From Deltaproteobacteria bacterium (GTDB lineage: Bacteria > Myxococcota_A > Polyangia > Haliangiales > SHYZ01): 64,000 nucleotides of DNA. The stretch covers positions 1-64,000 of the forward strand of contig JACQUZ010000167.1 of NCBI GenBank assembly GCA_016210055.1, written 5' to 3'. Both the position numbers and the translations under genes were made by a program. Positions 34,669 to 42,284 of this stretch are shown one piece after another; within the stretch, counting starts at the first letter, position 1; every line of letters begins with the position of its first letter. The notes below the pieces were generated by a model. That model was not told the origin of the DNA, did no database searches, and saw only the letters and a list, made by a program, of their open reading frames with translations.

Positions 34669-35082
34669 TGGGCCTCCTTGAGTGCGTGGCACCAGGTTGC
34701 CTCCTCGACTCATCCGTGCGCAAGCGCTCTTGGTGCATCGGGATGGCGACTTCGGGAGTGCGTGGGTGATGGGAGAGGCAACGGACGGCGGCTCAGAGGC
34801 AGAGTAGGCGATCTGAGGGACGGAGGACGGCTACTCCGGATGGGAGTGGGCGATCTGAGCGATTCGGACGACCCGAAGCGAGCGGAGCGCAACATCCTCG
34901 ATCCACCTGGCCTTCGCTGACTTCTATCGGTTCACTTACTCCCGACGTGTGACCGCCCGCACCCTCCGCAAGATCAATGCGTGCCCTCTTGACTCTCAGA
35001 ATAGCGCATGACTACCGTCCTGCCCCTAAACGAAAAGCATTCGAAGAAAGGTCAGTAATCGGCCTTGTGACAGGAGACGTCA
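34669..35082. repeat. Gene-free region with a degenerate 42-bp tandem repeat
   Basis: No convincing gene in 414 bp between divergent neighbours. From 34763 there are about 2.5 imperfect tandem copies of a 42-bp unit: copy 1 34763-34804, copy 2 34805-34846, copy 3 from 34847. The common core is TGGGCGATCTGAG followed by GG-A-CGG. The open frame over it (14-residue periodic, RVGDLRDGGRLLR-like) lacks any coding support. The right part must hold the promoter of the 35-39 kb cluster and is AT-richer near 34990-35060. Confidence 0.6.
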
Positions 35083-36849
35083 ATGGAGCCAGTATCAACC
35101 ATCGTAACGTGGAGCAAGCAAGCGTGGAACGTGGCGCTGCTTGTTTCTTCTTTTCTCACGACCGTGACCACGGCACCGTCGCGTCCAGGCGAGAAGTTAA
35201 ACCACCTTCGCGGAATGGACCGCGATGCCATCACCGCCGAAGGCAGGCTGCACGAGGTATCCTACGCGCGCGAGAGCCTGGTCGCGTCCTTTATATTCTC
35301 CGACCAGAAGCCGACCTTACAGGACGTGGAGCAGGCGAAAGCAAGTGAGGGAGTCGCAACTCAGGCTGTCGAGAATTGGATAGCCCAAGAGGACTCCTAC
35401 ATTGCCAGCGTCATTTCATCGACCTCGCCCCAGAATCCCGCCTCCATCACCGAAGCCGCACTAACTTCGTTCGTCTTCGAGACGCGAAGGGCGCTCGGGC
35501 CATGGAAGCCAACCAGGAGCTTCGACGAGACGTGTCCCGACACCGTAAAGGACCAGCTGCTGTTTGACTTGGCGAAGGCGGTTCTTGGCGATGATGAAGC
35601 ACTGTATGCGGCAACACTCGGTCAGGTGGCGAAAGCCGTTAGCTGCTCTTCGCTTCAGAGGGCCGTCCATCTAAACTCAGCGCTTGCCACAGGCTACGAT
35701 CGCGCCATTTCACGCTTTCCTGCCGCGCTTCGGCCAGCGGTACGGCAGGCGCTCCTCTCGTCCCTTCTCAACACATTCCTTATCGTCCACGACGAAACCA
35801 AGTTCCTGGGCATCTCTCCGATACACGCATGGCTCCGGGTAAATCGAGCAGAGCTTGGGCAGCTACTTGCGCAGCCATGGAGCGTTGTCCGGCAAGCCGG
35901 CCTCTGGCTGAAGGACCTCTCTAGCGGGCGCCTTGTCCAAGTCGGAGAGCTGTGCGAAGAGGGGCTCCGCGGCCAGGACTGCGTGTCTGGAACCCACCTG
36001 CTGGACGCGATGACCGACCCACGCCGGCTCGGAACCGGGACATGTTCTGCCCTCGAGATGATCAGCAAGAAGTTCGATTCAGTGCGCGGTTACTCATGTG
36101 AGAAGGGATTGTGCTCGGGTGAGGAGGGAGCGGTGATTCGCGGCCTTCGCGCGAATGAGAACAGGCCCGTTCCTTTCTTCGGCAACGCGGTGCCAACAGG
36201 TTTTCGCGAGCTGAATCCTGCAAAGGTCAAAGGTTCCTGCCGTGCTGGTTGCGTCCCCCTTCCAGGGAGAACACGCTTCGGTGCTGACGTCGCCGAGCTA
36301 CAAGCAACTCGATGTACCGGACGAGGGAACGGCGGCGATGATGGATCCATCGGCGTGCCAAGCAATAGAATGCGCTGCGTAACCGAGTCAATTTATGCCT
36401 CAAGCCCGCGGGCGAAGCAGCTGGCAATGCTGGAGTGCGCACATGAGGTGACATCGCCCTTAGCCCGGATGACGCAGACGACCACCGGTTGGCCATCCGA
36501 TGCGTGCCGCTACGCGAGCGCTTCCACGGATGGCGGGCAACCGGACGAAACCGGCAATAGGCCGCCGAAGTCCGAGCCTGACAAGGACAAGGAGCGGAAG
36601 GAAAAGGAAGATAAAGCCAAGGAGTTCGCCAAGAAGCAAGTCGAGGAGAAACGCGAGCAGATCAAAAAGGATTCCGCCAAGGCAGGATATCCGGTCACGG
36701 CACGGACGAGCACATCGACAACGCTAAGAAGGCCATCGACAACACCGAGACCCTTCCCAAGGAGGAGTTCGAGAAGGTCTGTGGGAAAGCTCCAGGAGGT
36801 GCTGCATACCACGCCTGCACCGATAAGGAGACTGGCCAGATCTACATGA
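35083..36849 (+). CDS. Exported protein of unknown function, N-terminal part of a frameshifted gene
   Basis: The frame has 588 codons. The ATG at 35083 is preceded by GGAGACGTCA. The N-terminus WNVALLVSSFLTTVTTAPS is a possible signal peptide. About 450 residues with scattered Cys pairs follow (CEEGLRGQDC, CEKGLC, CRAGC), then a K/E coiled coil (DKERKEKEDKAKEFAKKQVE). After about codon 536 (36691) the frame turns into S/T/R-rich sequence of non-coding character, while another frame continues sensibly into the next entry. I read this as one 788-residue gene broken by a missing base in CCGG at 36691-36694. No family recognised. Base composition is visibly less GC-rich than the flanks. Confidence 0.65.
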   Translation: MEPVSTIVTWSKQAWNVALLVSSFLTTVTTAPSRPGEKLNHLRGMDRDAITAEGRLHEVSYARESLVASFIFSDQKPTLQDVEQAKASEGVATQAVENWIAQEDSYIASVISSTSPQNPASITEAALTSFVFETRRALGPWKPTRSFDETCPDTVKDQLLFDLAKAVLGDDEALYAATLGQVAKAVSCSSLQRAVHLNSALATGYDRAISRFPAALRPAVRQALLSSLLNTFLIVHDETKFLGISPIHAWLRVNRAELGQLLAQPWSVVRQAGLWLKDLSSGRLVQVGELCEEGLRGQDCVSGTHLLDAMTDPRRLGTGTCSALEMISKKFDSVRGYSCEKGLCSGEEGAVIRGLRANENRPVPFFGNAVPTGFRELNPAKVKGSCRAGCVPLPGRTRFGADVAELQATRCTGRGNGGDDGSIGVPSNRMRCVTESIYASSPRAKQLAMLECAHEVTSPLARMTQTTTGWPSDACRYASASTDGGQPDETGNRPPKSEPDKDKERKEKEDKAKEFAKKQVEEKREQIKKDSAKAGYPVTARTSTSTTLRRPSTTPRPFPRRSSRRSVGKLQEVLHTTPAPIRRLARST

Positions 36850-37448
36850 ACCGGGAGACCGTTGATAACAGCAACCTCAAGGAATACCTAGGCGGCAAGT
36901 ACACGCATGAGGGTGCGCATGTTTTCCTTGAGAGCGCAAAACGGGGGTCCAGCAGCGACGAGCACCATGACCTCATGTTCAAGTGGTTCGATTGGATTTA
37001 CTGCGGACCGGAACAAGACAGTTGCACGAATAGCTGTTCCCCCCAAAGCGCCATGGAGCAGGCGCTCATGGCGTGCATGAAGTTGGATGTGGATCAGACT
37101 GATTTCGCGGAATTCGATCCCCTTGGGAGTCGTATTAACCCATCTCCAATCGATGACCCTCAGGCCGGCGAATGGAACAAGTGCTTCGATAGTGGCGGTG
37201 TCGAGCGAGTGCCGATGGAATGTGCTGCCATCAATTGTGGCGAAAATGTACCAACCTTCATTAATGGCTTGTGTACTTGTACAACGGTGGCCAGGCCCGT
37301 CGATCCGCGCGTGAACCAATGCGCTTTCATCGACTGTGGGCCAGATACGCAGCCTGTCGCGGGACCGAACGGCTGCTACTGCGCCGGCAAGGGTGAGGAC
37401 GGTCTCCGTCCACCGAGAGGCGGTGGCCGACCGCCCAGAGGGTTCTAA
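36846..37448 (+). CDS. C-terminal part of the frameshifted gene: HEGAH metalloprotease-like and Cys-rich tail
   Basis: The frame is open back to about 36694 and continues the coiled coil from the previous entry (GHGTDEHIDNAKKAIDN). The ATG at 36846 is only an internal codon. It contains CGKAPGGAAYHACTDKETG, then YTHEGAHVFLESAK with HExxH at about 36910-36924 and a possible third ligand in DEHHD. Two similar Cys modules follow (CAAINCGENVPTFINGLCTC; CAFIDCGPDTQPVAG then CYC). A zinc peptidase is suggested by HExxH, but the rest matches no family I know. The stop overlaps the next start (TAATG), showing that this frame is the expressed one. Confidence 0.65.
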   Translation: MNRETVDNSNLKEYLGGKYTHEGAHVFLESAKRGSSSDEHHDLMFKWFDWIYCGPEQDSCTNSCSPQSAMEQALMACMKLDVDQTDFAEFDPLGSRINPSPIDDPQAGEWNKCFDSGGVERVPMECAAINCGENVPTFINGLCTCTTVARPVDPRVNQCAFIDCGPDTQPVAGPNGCYCAGKGEDGLRPPRGGGRPPRGF

Positions 37449-38554
37449 TGCGCTCAACCGCTCTTCTCTTCACGTGTTTCCTTGCGTGCACCGCGCACGC
37501 GAAGCCGCCCGTGGCGAAGCCCGAAGGCGAAGAGCACCTTCGGGCGGGGATACTCAGGAGACTCACGCAACCGAGGACGACACTGTGCTCGGAGGCTAGC
37601 CTGCCCGCGGAGTATCGCCTCGATGACGACGATCGACTAACGAGCCAGTCGCTACGTCCGCGTCTCTTTGACGAGCGGAGGGACCGGGATCAAGCGGAAC
37701 GCCGAGGACGGATCCCCGACGTCGCGGGAAGCTTGGTATTCATGAAATCGGATCGCAAGTCACTTGGAGATAGCCAGGGCGTCACCGGGGTCGCGGTCTT
37801 CAAGTCTCACGCCGTCGATCCGGTACTTCAGACGACCAGGCTTGATCCTGGCTACTACGTAACCATTTGGCACTTCGATCGCGGGCCAGAGAACCTCTAC
37901 CTAGGCTTCGCGGAGTTCTGGCCCTACGTGGTCTTGCCGTTTCAGAAGCAGCCTCTCTTGATTAATGGGGAGCTTCACTTGGCGGTTGACGTCTTGGAAG
38001 CGGATCCGTTTCAGCCGCTCGGACTTCCACCCGATCCGCACCGCGTCTTGAGGAAGGAACTCGACCGGATCATTCGGTGCCCGTTGGCCAAGCTGAGGGC
38101 CGATGCAGACAAGGATGGACTGACGGACCTCGAAGAGGAACACCTTGTTACTGACCCACTGCGTGCCGACACGGATGGTGACGGGCTATCGGACAAGGAG
38201 GACCCATCTCCGCTGGGCGGTGTCGCCCCATCCACACCAGAGCAAGAAGTCATAGTCAAGTCCCTTGGTGAGCTACTCCCACAGGGCCATGGGGAGACAG
38301 CCCTATTCATCTGGCCATCGGACGGACCCAGGCTTGGCATAAAAGCGATGGCGGGAAACCGGGTACTGATTCTTCGCCCCGATGAATTCGAGAAGTACAA
38401 GAGCAAGCTTGGGCCTCGCTACCCTGTCCAGTTCGAGGTCAAGATGGAAGGCACGGACCGAGCGCTGGTCTACTTGGCGGGGGTCGAGTACCGTGCCGAG
38501 AAGGGGCAAAACGCATGGGTCTTCACTCCGACTGGTAAAGGGAAGATCTGGTAG
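37448..38554 (+). CDS. Exported protein with thrombospondin type 3-like calcium repeats
   Basis: The protein has 368 residues. The signal peptide MRSTALLFTCFLACTAHA has cleavage after AHA. The centre (about 215-255) has ADKDGLTDLEEEHLVTDPL and ADTDGDGLSDKEDPSPLG, calcium-binding thrombospondin type 3 repeats. The flanking domains are unknown: a beta-rich N-terminal half with GYYVTIWHFDRGPENLYLGF and a C-terminal half with LIIRPDE-like strands. Start overlaps the previous stop (TAATG) and the next gene begins 8 bp later, so it is the middle gene of a three-gene operon. Confidence 0.8.
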   Translation: MRSTALLFTCFLACTAHAKPPVAKPEGEEHLRAGILRRLTQPRTTLCSEASLPAEYRLDDDDRLTSQSLRPRLFDERRDRDQAERRGRIPDVAGSLVFMKSDRKSLGDSQGVTGVAVFKSHAVDPVLQTTRLDPGYYVTIWHFDRGPENLYLGFAEFWPYVVLPFQKQPLLINGELHLAVDVLEADPFQPLGLPPDPHRVLRKELDRIIRCPLAKLRADADKDGLTDLEEEHLVTDPLRADTDGDGLSDKEDPSPLGGVAPSTPEQEVIVKSLGELLPQGHGETALFIWPSDGPRLGIKAMAGNRVLILRPDEFEKYKSKLGPRYPVQFEVKMEGTDRALVYLAGVEYRAEKGQNAWVFTPTGKGKIW

Positions 38555-38562
38555 CAGTAGCC

Positions 38563-39144
38563 ATGCGCCGTCGTCTCCTTGGGGTCTTCTTGTTCGTTAC
38601 TGGAATCATTGGCGCTGTGTGGCTCACGACGCGCGCTGGGCATTCAGGAGGAGAAGACTCCTCCTCGAATGTCCGTGCGGTGAATCGTGGCGAGGTCGGT
38701 GACTCCCAAGGTGTACAAGCCAGTTCCAATTCGCAGGCCATTCGGAAGCTGCATCGCATCGGATCGTCACCGGTCCGCAAAGTCGTCCTGTCTTCGACGG
38801 ATCGATTCGACGACGAGAGCGATCAAGACTACAGTCTTCGCTTGACCTGCCTTCGCATGGTTCGAGAGTTCTTGGACGACGCTGGCCTTACGCCGGATCA
38901 AGGGCGGACCTTCTTTTCACTCATGCGTGATGGGCAAGAGCAATTGGCGGAGGCCTCCGATGCAACGAGGTCGCAGGCGATCAGTGAGCCGAGCATTCGG
39001 CGTCAAGCTCAGGAGAACGTCGATGCGGAACTCCGGCAAGAGCTCGAAAAGGTTTTGACCGAGCGTCAAATGCAACTGCTTCTTATCAAGTTCAACAAGC
39101 TCTACATACCGCTAAGCATCGACAACGTGTTCATCGAAGGGTAA
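38563..39144 (+). CDS. Membrane-anchored or exported helical protein of unknown function
   Basis: The protein has 193 residues. The N-terminus MRRRLLGVFLFVTGIIGAVW is an anchor or signal. A Ser-rich linker follows, then an all-helical domain with LDDAGLTPDQGRTFFSLMRD and LEKVLTERQMQLLL. The LTPDQ...LTERQ pattern recalls the LTxxQ motifs of CpxP/Spy periplasmic chaperones, but homology is uncertain. Last gene of the 35-39 kb operon. Confidence 0.7.
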   Translation: MRRRLLGVFLFVTGIIGAVWLTTRAGHSGGEDSSSNVRAVNRGEVGDSQGVQASSNSQAIRKLHRIGSSPVRKVVLSSTDRFDDESDQDYSLRLTCLRMVREFLDDAGLTPDQGRTFFSLMRDGQEQLAEASDATRSQAISEPSIRRQAQENVDAELRQELEKVLTERQMQLLLIKFNKLYIPLSIDNVFIEG

Positions 39145-39231
39145 CCCGCGCTTCCTGACTAAGCTTCGTCATAGAGCTGGACTCCTCCCACGCCGCTCCC
39201 GCGCGAAGCCGAAACCGGACACTCCCCCACC

Positions 39232-40089
39232 GTGCAACAAGCCCACGCCACCACCTCCGACGGCATCCGCCTGGCACTCAGGCGCCACGTCCCCACCGTG
39301 CCGCGGCGAGGCGTGGCTCTCCTCGTGCACGCCATGATGGCCAATGGCTCCTACCTCGACCGCCCAACCGGCGCTGGGTTCGCCTCCTTTCTTTCCCACC
39401 GCGGGATCGAGTGCTTTGTCCTGGACCTGCGCGGCCATGGGGCGAGCGTCCCGCCTTCGCCACGGAGCTCCGACTGGTCCTTCGACGCCTACGTCGAGCG
39501 CGACCTGCCTGCCGCCGTCGCGGCCGTGTCGGAGATGGCGCGGATCCACCCAGGTGAAATCAGCTGCCTCGGCCACTCCCTCGGGGGACTCGCCGGAGCG
39601 GCGGCTATCGGAACAGGCACCGTCCCGCCCCCGCATCGACTTGTCCTCGTCGCCACCAATACCTGGCATGCGAGCGGCTTGGACCTGTGGCGCCGCGGCC
39701 TCGTCGGCACGATCGGCATCGCGACTTCGCTCCTCGGGTACATGCCGGCCCGGGCCATTCGCCTTGGCAGCGACGACGAGCCCGCCGGCTACATGGGCCA
39801 ATTCCGAGCGTGGTTTCGTTCCGGCCGCTGGGTTTCACCTTCGGGTATCGATTACGGCGCGGCGCTTCGAACGATTACGACGCCCGCGCTCGTGGTGTCG
39901 GCTGACGCCGATGCCCTTTGCCAACCCCTCGACGCCCGCCTCTTTGCAGAGCGACTCGGTGGGACGGTAAGCTACCGCTGCGTGGGCCGCCTCCGCGGCG
40001 ACTCCGTCGAGGTCGACCACTTCGGACTCCTGCGCCACCCGGCCCTGGCGCGCTCGCTCTGGGGCGAAATAGCGGCGTTCCTTGGTTAG
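39232..40089 (+). CDS. Alpha/beta-hydrolase
   Basis: The protein has 285 residues from a GTG at 39232. Fold markers: ALLVHAMMANGSYLDRP (oxyanion region, HAMM where HG is usual), FVLDLRGHGAS, and the nucleophile elbow CLGHSLGGLAG (Ser at about residue 107). The acid is probably in VVSADADALCQP, and the catalytic His in VEVDHFGLLRHP. All three triad members are present. Cytoplasmic, no signal peptide. Substrate unknown; pattern is closest to serine esterases/lysophospholipase-like enzymes. Single gene. Confidence 0.87.
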   Translation: MQQAHATTSDGIRLALRRHVPTVPRRGVALLVHAMMANGSYLDRPTGAGFASFLSHRGIECFVLDLRGHGASVPPSPRSSDWSFDAYVERDLPAAVAAVSEMARIHPGEISCLGHSLGGLAGAAAIGTGTVPPPHRLVLVATNTWHASGLDLWRRGLVGTIGIATSLLGYMPARAIRLGSDDEPAGYMGQFRAWFRSGRWVSPSGIDYGAALRTITTPALVVSADADALCQPLDARLFAERLGGTVSYRCVGRLRGDSVEVDHFGLLRHPALARSLWGEIAAFLG

Positions 40090-40221
40090 GTCAAGGTCCA
40101 CCAGGACGCAAGTTCTGTCGCCCTAGTTTTGTCCAGCGTGCTCTTGGGCCGAGTGGACGTCGGCTCCCATGGCGCACGTGTACCACGTGCACCTCGCTCG
40201 GCCATTGCTTAAAGGCGAGCG

Positions 40222-40437
40222 CTATATCCGACGCAAGATCGCTCGAAACTCCTCGAGCGGGATGCCCCTTCCGGCCTTGATCGACGCGATCCCGCGGAGC
40301 ATGGCCTCTTCCTCGTCGGTTGAAAGAATGATCGGCGGCGCCTTATCGCGCATCACCACGGTCAGTTCAGCGCCCTCTGGAAACTTCGCACGTGTGACGA
40401 TCTTGCCTTTCACGACCTTGGCGCGGGCGGACTTCAT
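40222..40437 (-). CDS. Small antitoxin-like protein, no toxin beside it
   Basis: The protein has 71 residues from the ATG at 40437 (MKSARAKVVKGKIVTRAKFP); an in-frame ATG at 40455 would add six. An N-terminal beta-strand segment (EGAELTVVMRD) resembling AbrB-like or other short antitoxins is followed by helices (STDEEEAMLRGIASIKAGRG). Such proteins normally precede a ParE/RelE-type toxin, but the 132 bp downstream to the hydrolase gene encode no recognisable toxin. It may be an orphan. Identity uncertain. Confidence 0.6.
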   Translation of the reverse strand: MKSARAKVVKGKIVTRAKFPEGAELTVVMRDKAPPIILSTDEEEAMLRGIASIKAGRGIPLEEFRAILRRI

Positions 40438-40566
40438 CAACGATGAGCATAGCATGCACGCGCAGGCGCGCCTCTCTCCAAGCGGTTTGACACCAGACCG
40501 CCTGCCGTAGTAGCAGGGAGCTCCTTTTGCCGGTCAACGCCCGCGTGCGGGAGAAAGAGGTGGTTC

Positions 40567-41376
40567 ATGGTGCGTGGATCCATCAGCGGCTTCGTGACGG
40601 TGTTGTCCTCCCTGCTCGTCCTCTCCTTCCTAGGCTGCGAACAAGCCACCCTCGAGCCTGAACAAGGGTCAGGCGCCGAATTGGCGACGCTCTTCGGCGC
40701 GACCGAGAACGGCGTCTGCTGGAGGCAGACCACCACGCGAGGCGCCGGAACGATCCCCATGGAGTGCCCGGACGGAGAGCGAAGCGGGCTCCTCTGCTAC
40801 CCCGAGTGCAACCCTGGGTTCACCGGCGTCGGCCCCGTCTGCTGGGAAGACTGCCCCCAAGGCTATAAAGACGATGGCGCATTTTGCCGAAAGGACGCAG
40901 TCATCATTGGCGCGGACACGAGCCGGTGCCCCTGGTACGACGCCTGTGGCCTCACGTTCGCCAAGAACTGCTCCAGATGCCCCAAGGGCTACAAGAACGA
41001 CGGCTGCACCTGCCGCATCGATGCCCACATCTTTGCGAAGCGCTCGTATGGCCGCGGTGCTGGCTGGGGGGCGAGCTGTGCGGACGGGTTGGAGCGTGAT
41101 GCCAGCCTCTGCTACCCGCCCTGCAAGCCAGACTACGTGGGCGTTGGCCCCGTGTGCTGGGCGAAGTGCTCCGGTGACATGCCCGTGGATTGCGGGGCGG
41201 GCTGCGCCGAATCAACCGATGCGTGCGTGGAGGCGCTCAAGGAACAGATCCTGAGCCCCATCGAGGCGGTTATGGCAGGCGTCAACGGCGAGTACCTGGA
41301 TCTCGTGTTGAAAGCGATCGACGTCTTCAACGCCTACAACCTCCCGCTTTGTGCCGCTCCGAGCACATCCATCTAA
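40567..41376 (+). CDS. Cys-rich lipoprotein with duplicated GVGPVCW modules
   Basis: The protein has 269 residues. Lipobox LSFLGC (about Cys24). The body has over 20 Cys residues in two related blocks, each with a RG-G lead and a Cys-Pro core: RGAGTIPMECPDGERSG then LCYPECNPGFTGVGPVCWED, and YGRGAGWGASCADGLERDA then LCYPPCKPDYVGVGPVCWAK. Modules of this kind occur, as I recall, in secreted proteins of myxobacteria and some eukaryotes. A helical C-terminus (VEALKEQILSPIEAVMAGVN) follows. Function unknown; a surface-exposed disulfide-rich protein. Convergent 4-bp overlap with the CpsD-like gene. Confidence 0.8.
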   Translation: MVRGSISGFVTVLSSLLVLSFLGCEQATLEPEQGSGAELATLFGATENGVCWRQTTTRGAGTIPMECPDGERSGLLCYPECNPGFTGVGPVCWEDCPQGYKDDGAFCRKDAVIIGADTSRCPWYDACGLTFAKNCSRCPKGYKNDGCTCRIDAHIFAKRSYGRGAGWGASCADGLERDASLCYPPCKPDYVGVGPVCWAKCSGDMPVDCGAGCAESTDACVEALKEQILSPIEAVMAGVNGEYLDLVLKAIDVFNAYNLPLCAAPSTSI

Positions 41377-42284
41377 TCAATTAGAACCGTACCGAGGATC
41401 TTCCCCGGCGAGAGCTGCTCCACGGCCCCGCGAAGGGCGCGGGCCGTGGACTTCCCGGCGCGCGTCGTCAAGAGCACGCCGTCGGCTGCGTCCTGAATCA
41501 GGTTCACGTCGGCACTTCCCAGAACGGGCGGCGTGTCAATGACCAGGTAATCGTATCCTGCTAATCGCAGGCGATCGATGGCAATGGAAAAGGCTGGGGC
41601 GTCGAGGAGCGGCCGGCTATCGCCGCTCGGGTGCATTGCCGCGACGTGCATCCAGGGAGACGCGGTCTGCACCACGTACCAGGGATCCATCGGTTGTTCT
41701 CGATGCCGGGCGAGCTGCCGGGCAAAGCACTCGGGCGGGATGAACCCAAGGAGGCTCGCCAGCTGCGGGGCCCGGAGATTGGCCTCCAAGAGCAGCACGC
41801 GCGCCCGGCCGCACTCGGAGAGTGCGATCGCCAAGTTGATGGCACAGGTGGTCTTACCTTCGCCCCGCTCGGCGCTCGTGACCACAACGGCCCTGGGGTT
41901 GCCTTTTTCCACGAGCCTGTGGCGAAGCACGCGGAAGGACGCGGATCGAGCTGAATCGGGCTCCCGGACGAGGATCAGGCGCGGATCCAGGTCACTGCCA
42001 AGGACGTGGCGGGACACCAGGATCTTTGTTGACGGTGGACTGGCCATGCCGGGATGAACAACAGCGCCTGGCCGTGGTGGCGGCGACAAGTCCGCCTGCG
42101 CCGGGACCTGCACGGTTGCCGCAGACTGGGCGGCCGACTCCTCCCCGACGAGAGCATGGCGAATTGCCGCCTGCGGCACGGTGCTAAATTCCGGAAGCGT
42201 GAAGCGCTCCGCCACGTCTGCGCTTGGGCTCGGCGCTGCGGACGCCTGATCCCGAGGTGGAGCCCCACGCCGACCGTCAGCCAT
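41373..42284 (-). CDS. CpsD/Wzc-type ATPase of exopolysaccharide synthesis (atypical BY-kinase domain)
   Basis: The protein has 303 residues. A Pro/Ala-rich N-terminus of about 85 residues leads to a BY-kinase-like P-loop domain: Walker A TSAERGEGKTTCAINLA (about 137-153) and Walker B-like YDYLVIDTPPVLGSADVNL. The Walker A' motif, usually DADLRRP, reads EANLRAP here (Glu167), so the conserved Asp is lost. There is no Tyr cluster at the C-terminus. It may act as a regulatory partner of the Wzz proteins rather than as a kinase. Start overlaps the upstream Wzz gene by 8 bp. Confidence 0.85.
   Translation of the reverse strand: MADGRRGAPPRDQASAAPSPSADVAERFTLPEFSTVPQAAIRHALVGEESAAQSAATVQVPAQADLSPPPRPGAVVHPGMASPPSTKILVSRHVLGSDLDPRLILVREPDSARSASFRVLRHRLVEKGNPRAVVVTSAERGEGKTTCAINLAIALSECGRARVLLLEANLRAPQLASLLGFIPPECFARQLARHREQPMDPWYVVQTASPWMHVAAMHPSGDSRPLLDAPAFSIAIDRLRLAGYDYLVIDTPPVLGSADVNLIQDAADGVLLTTRAGKSTARALRGAVEQLSPGKILGTVLID

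Noticed and set aside
34540..34920. Plus-strand frame across the 42-bp repeats
   Set aside because: No ribosome site or hydrophobic pattern; the periodic residues only mirror the DNA repeat, and the first half is antisense to the gene at 33949-34668.
35083..39144. Phage or conjugative island
   Set aside because: There is no integrase, attachment repeat, portal or relaxase; only composition differs.
40090..40221. Toxin partner for the small antitoxin-like gene
   Set aside because: The only frames are 39 codons or less and show no ParE/RelE/HicA-like pattern.
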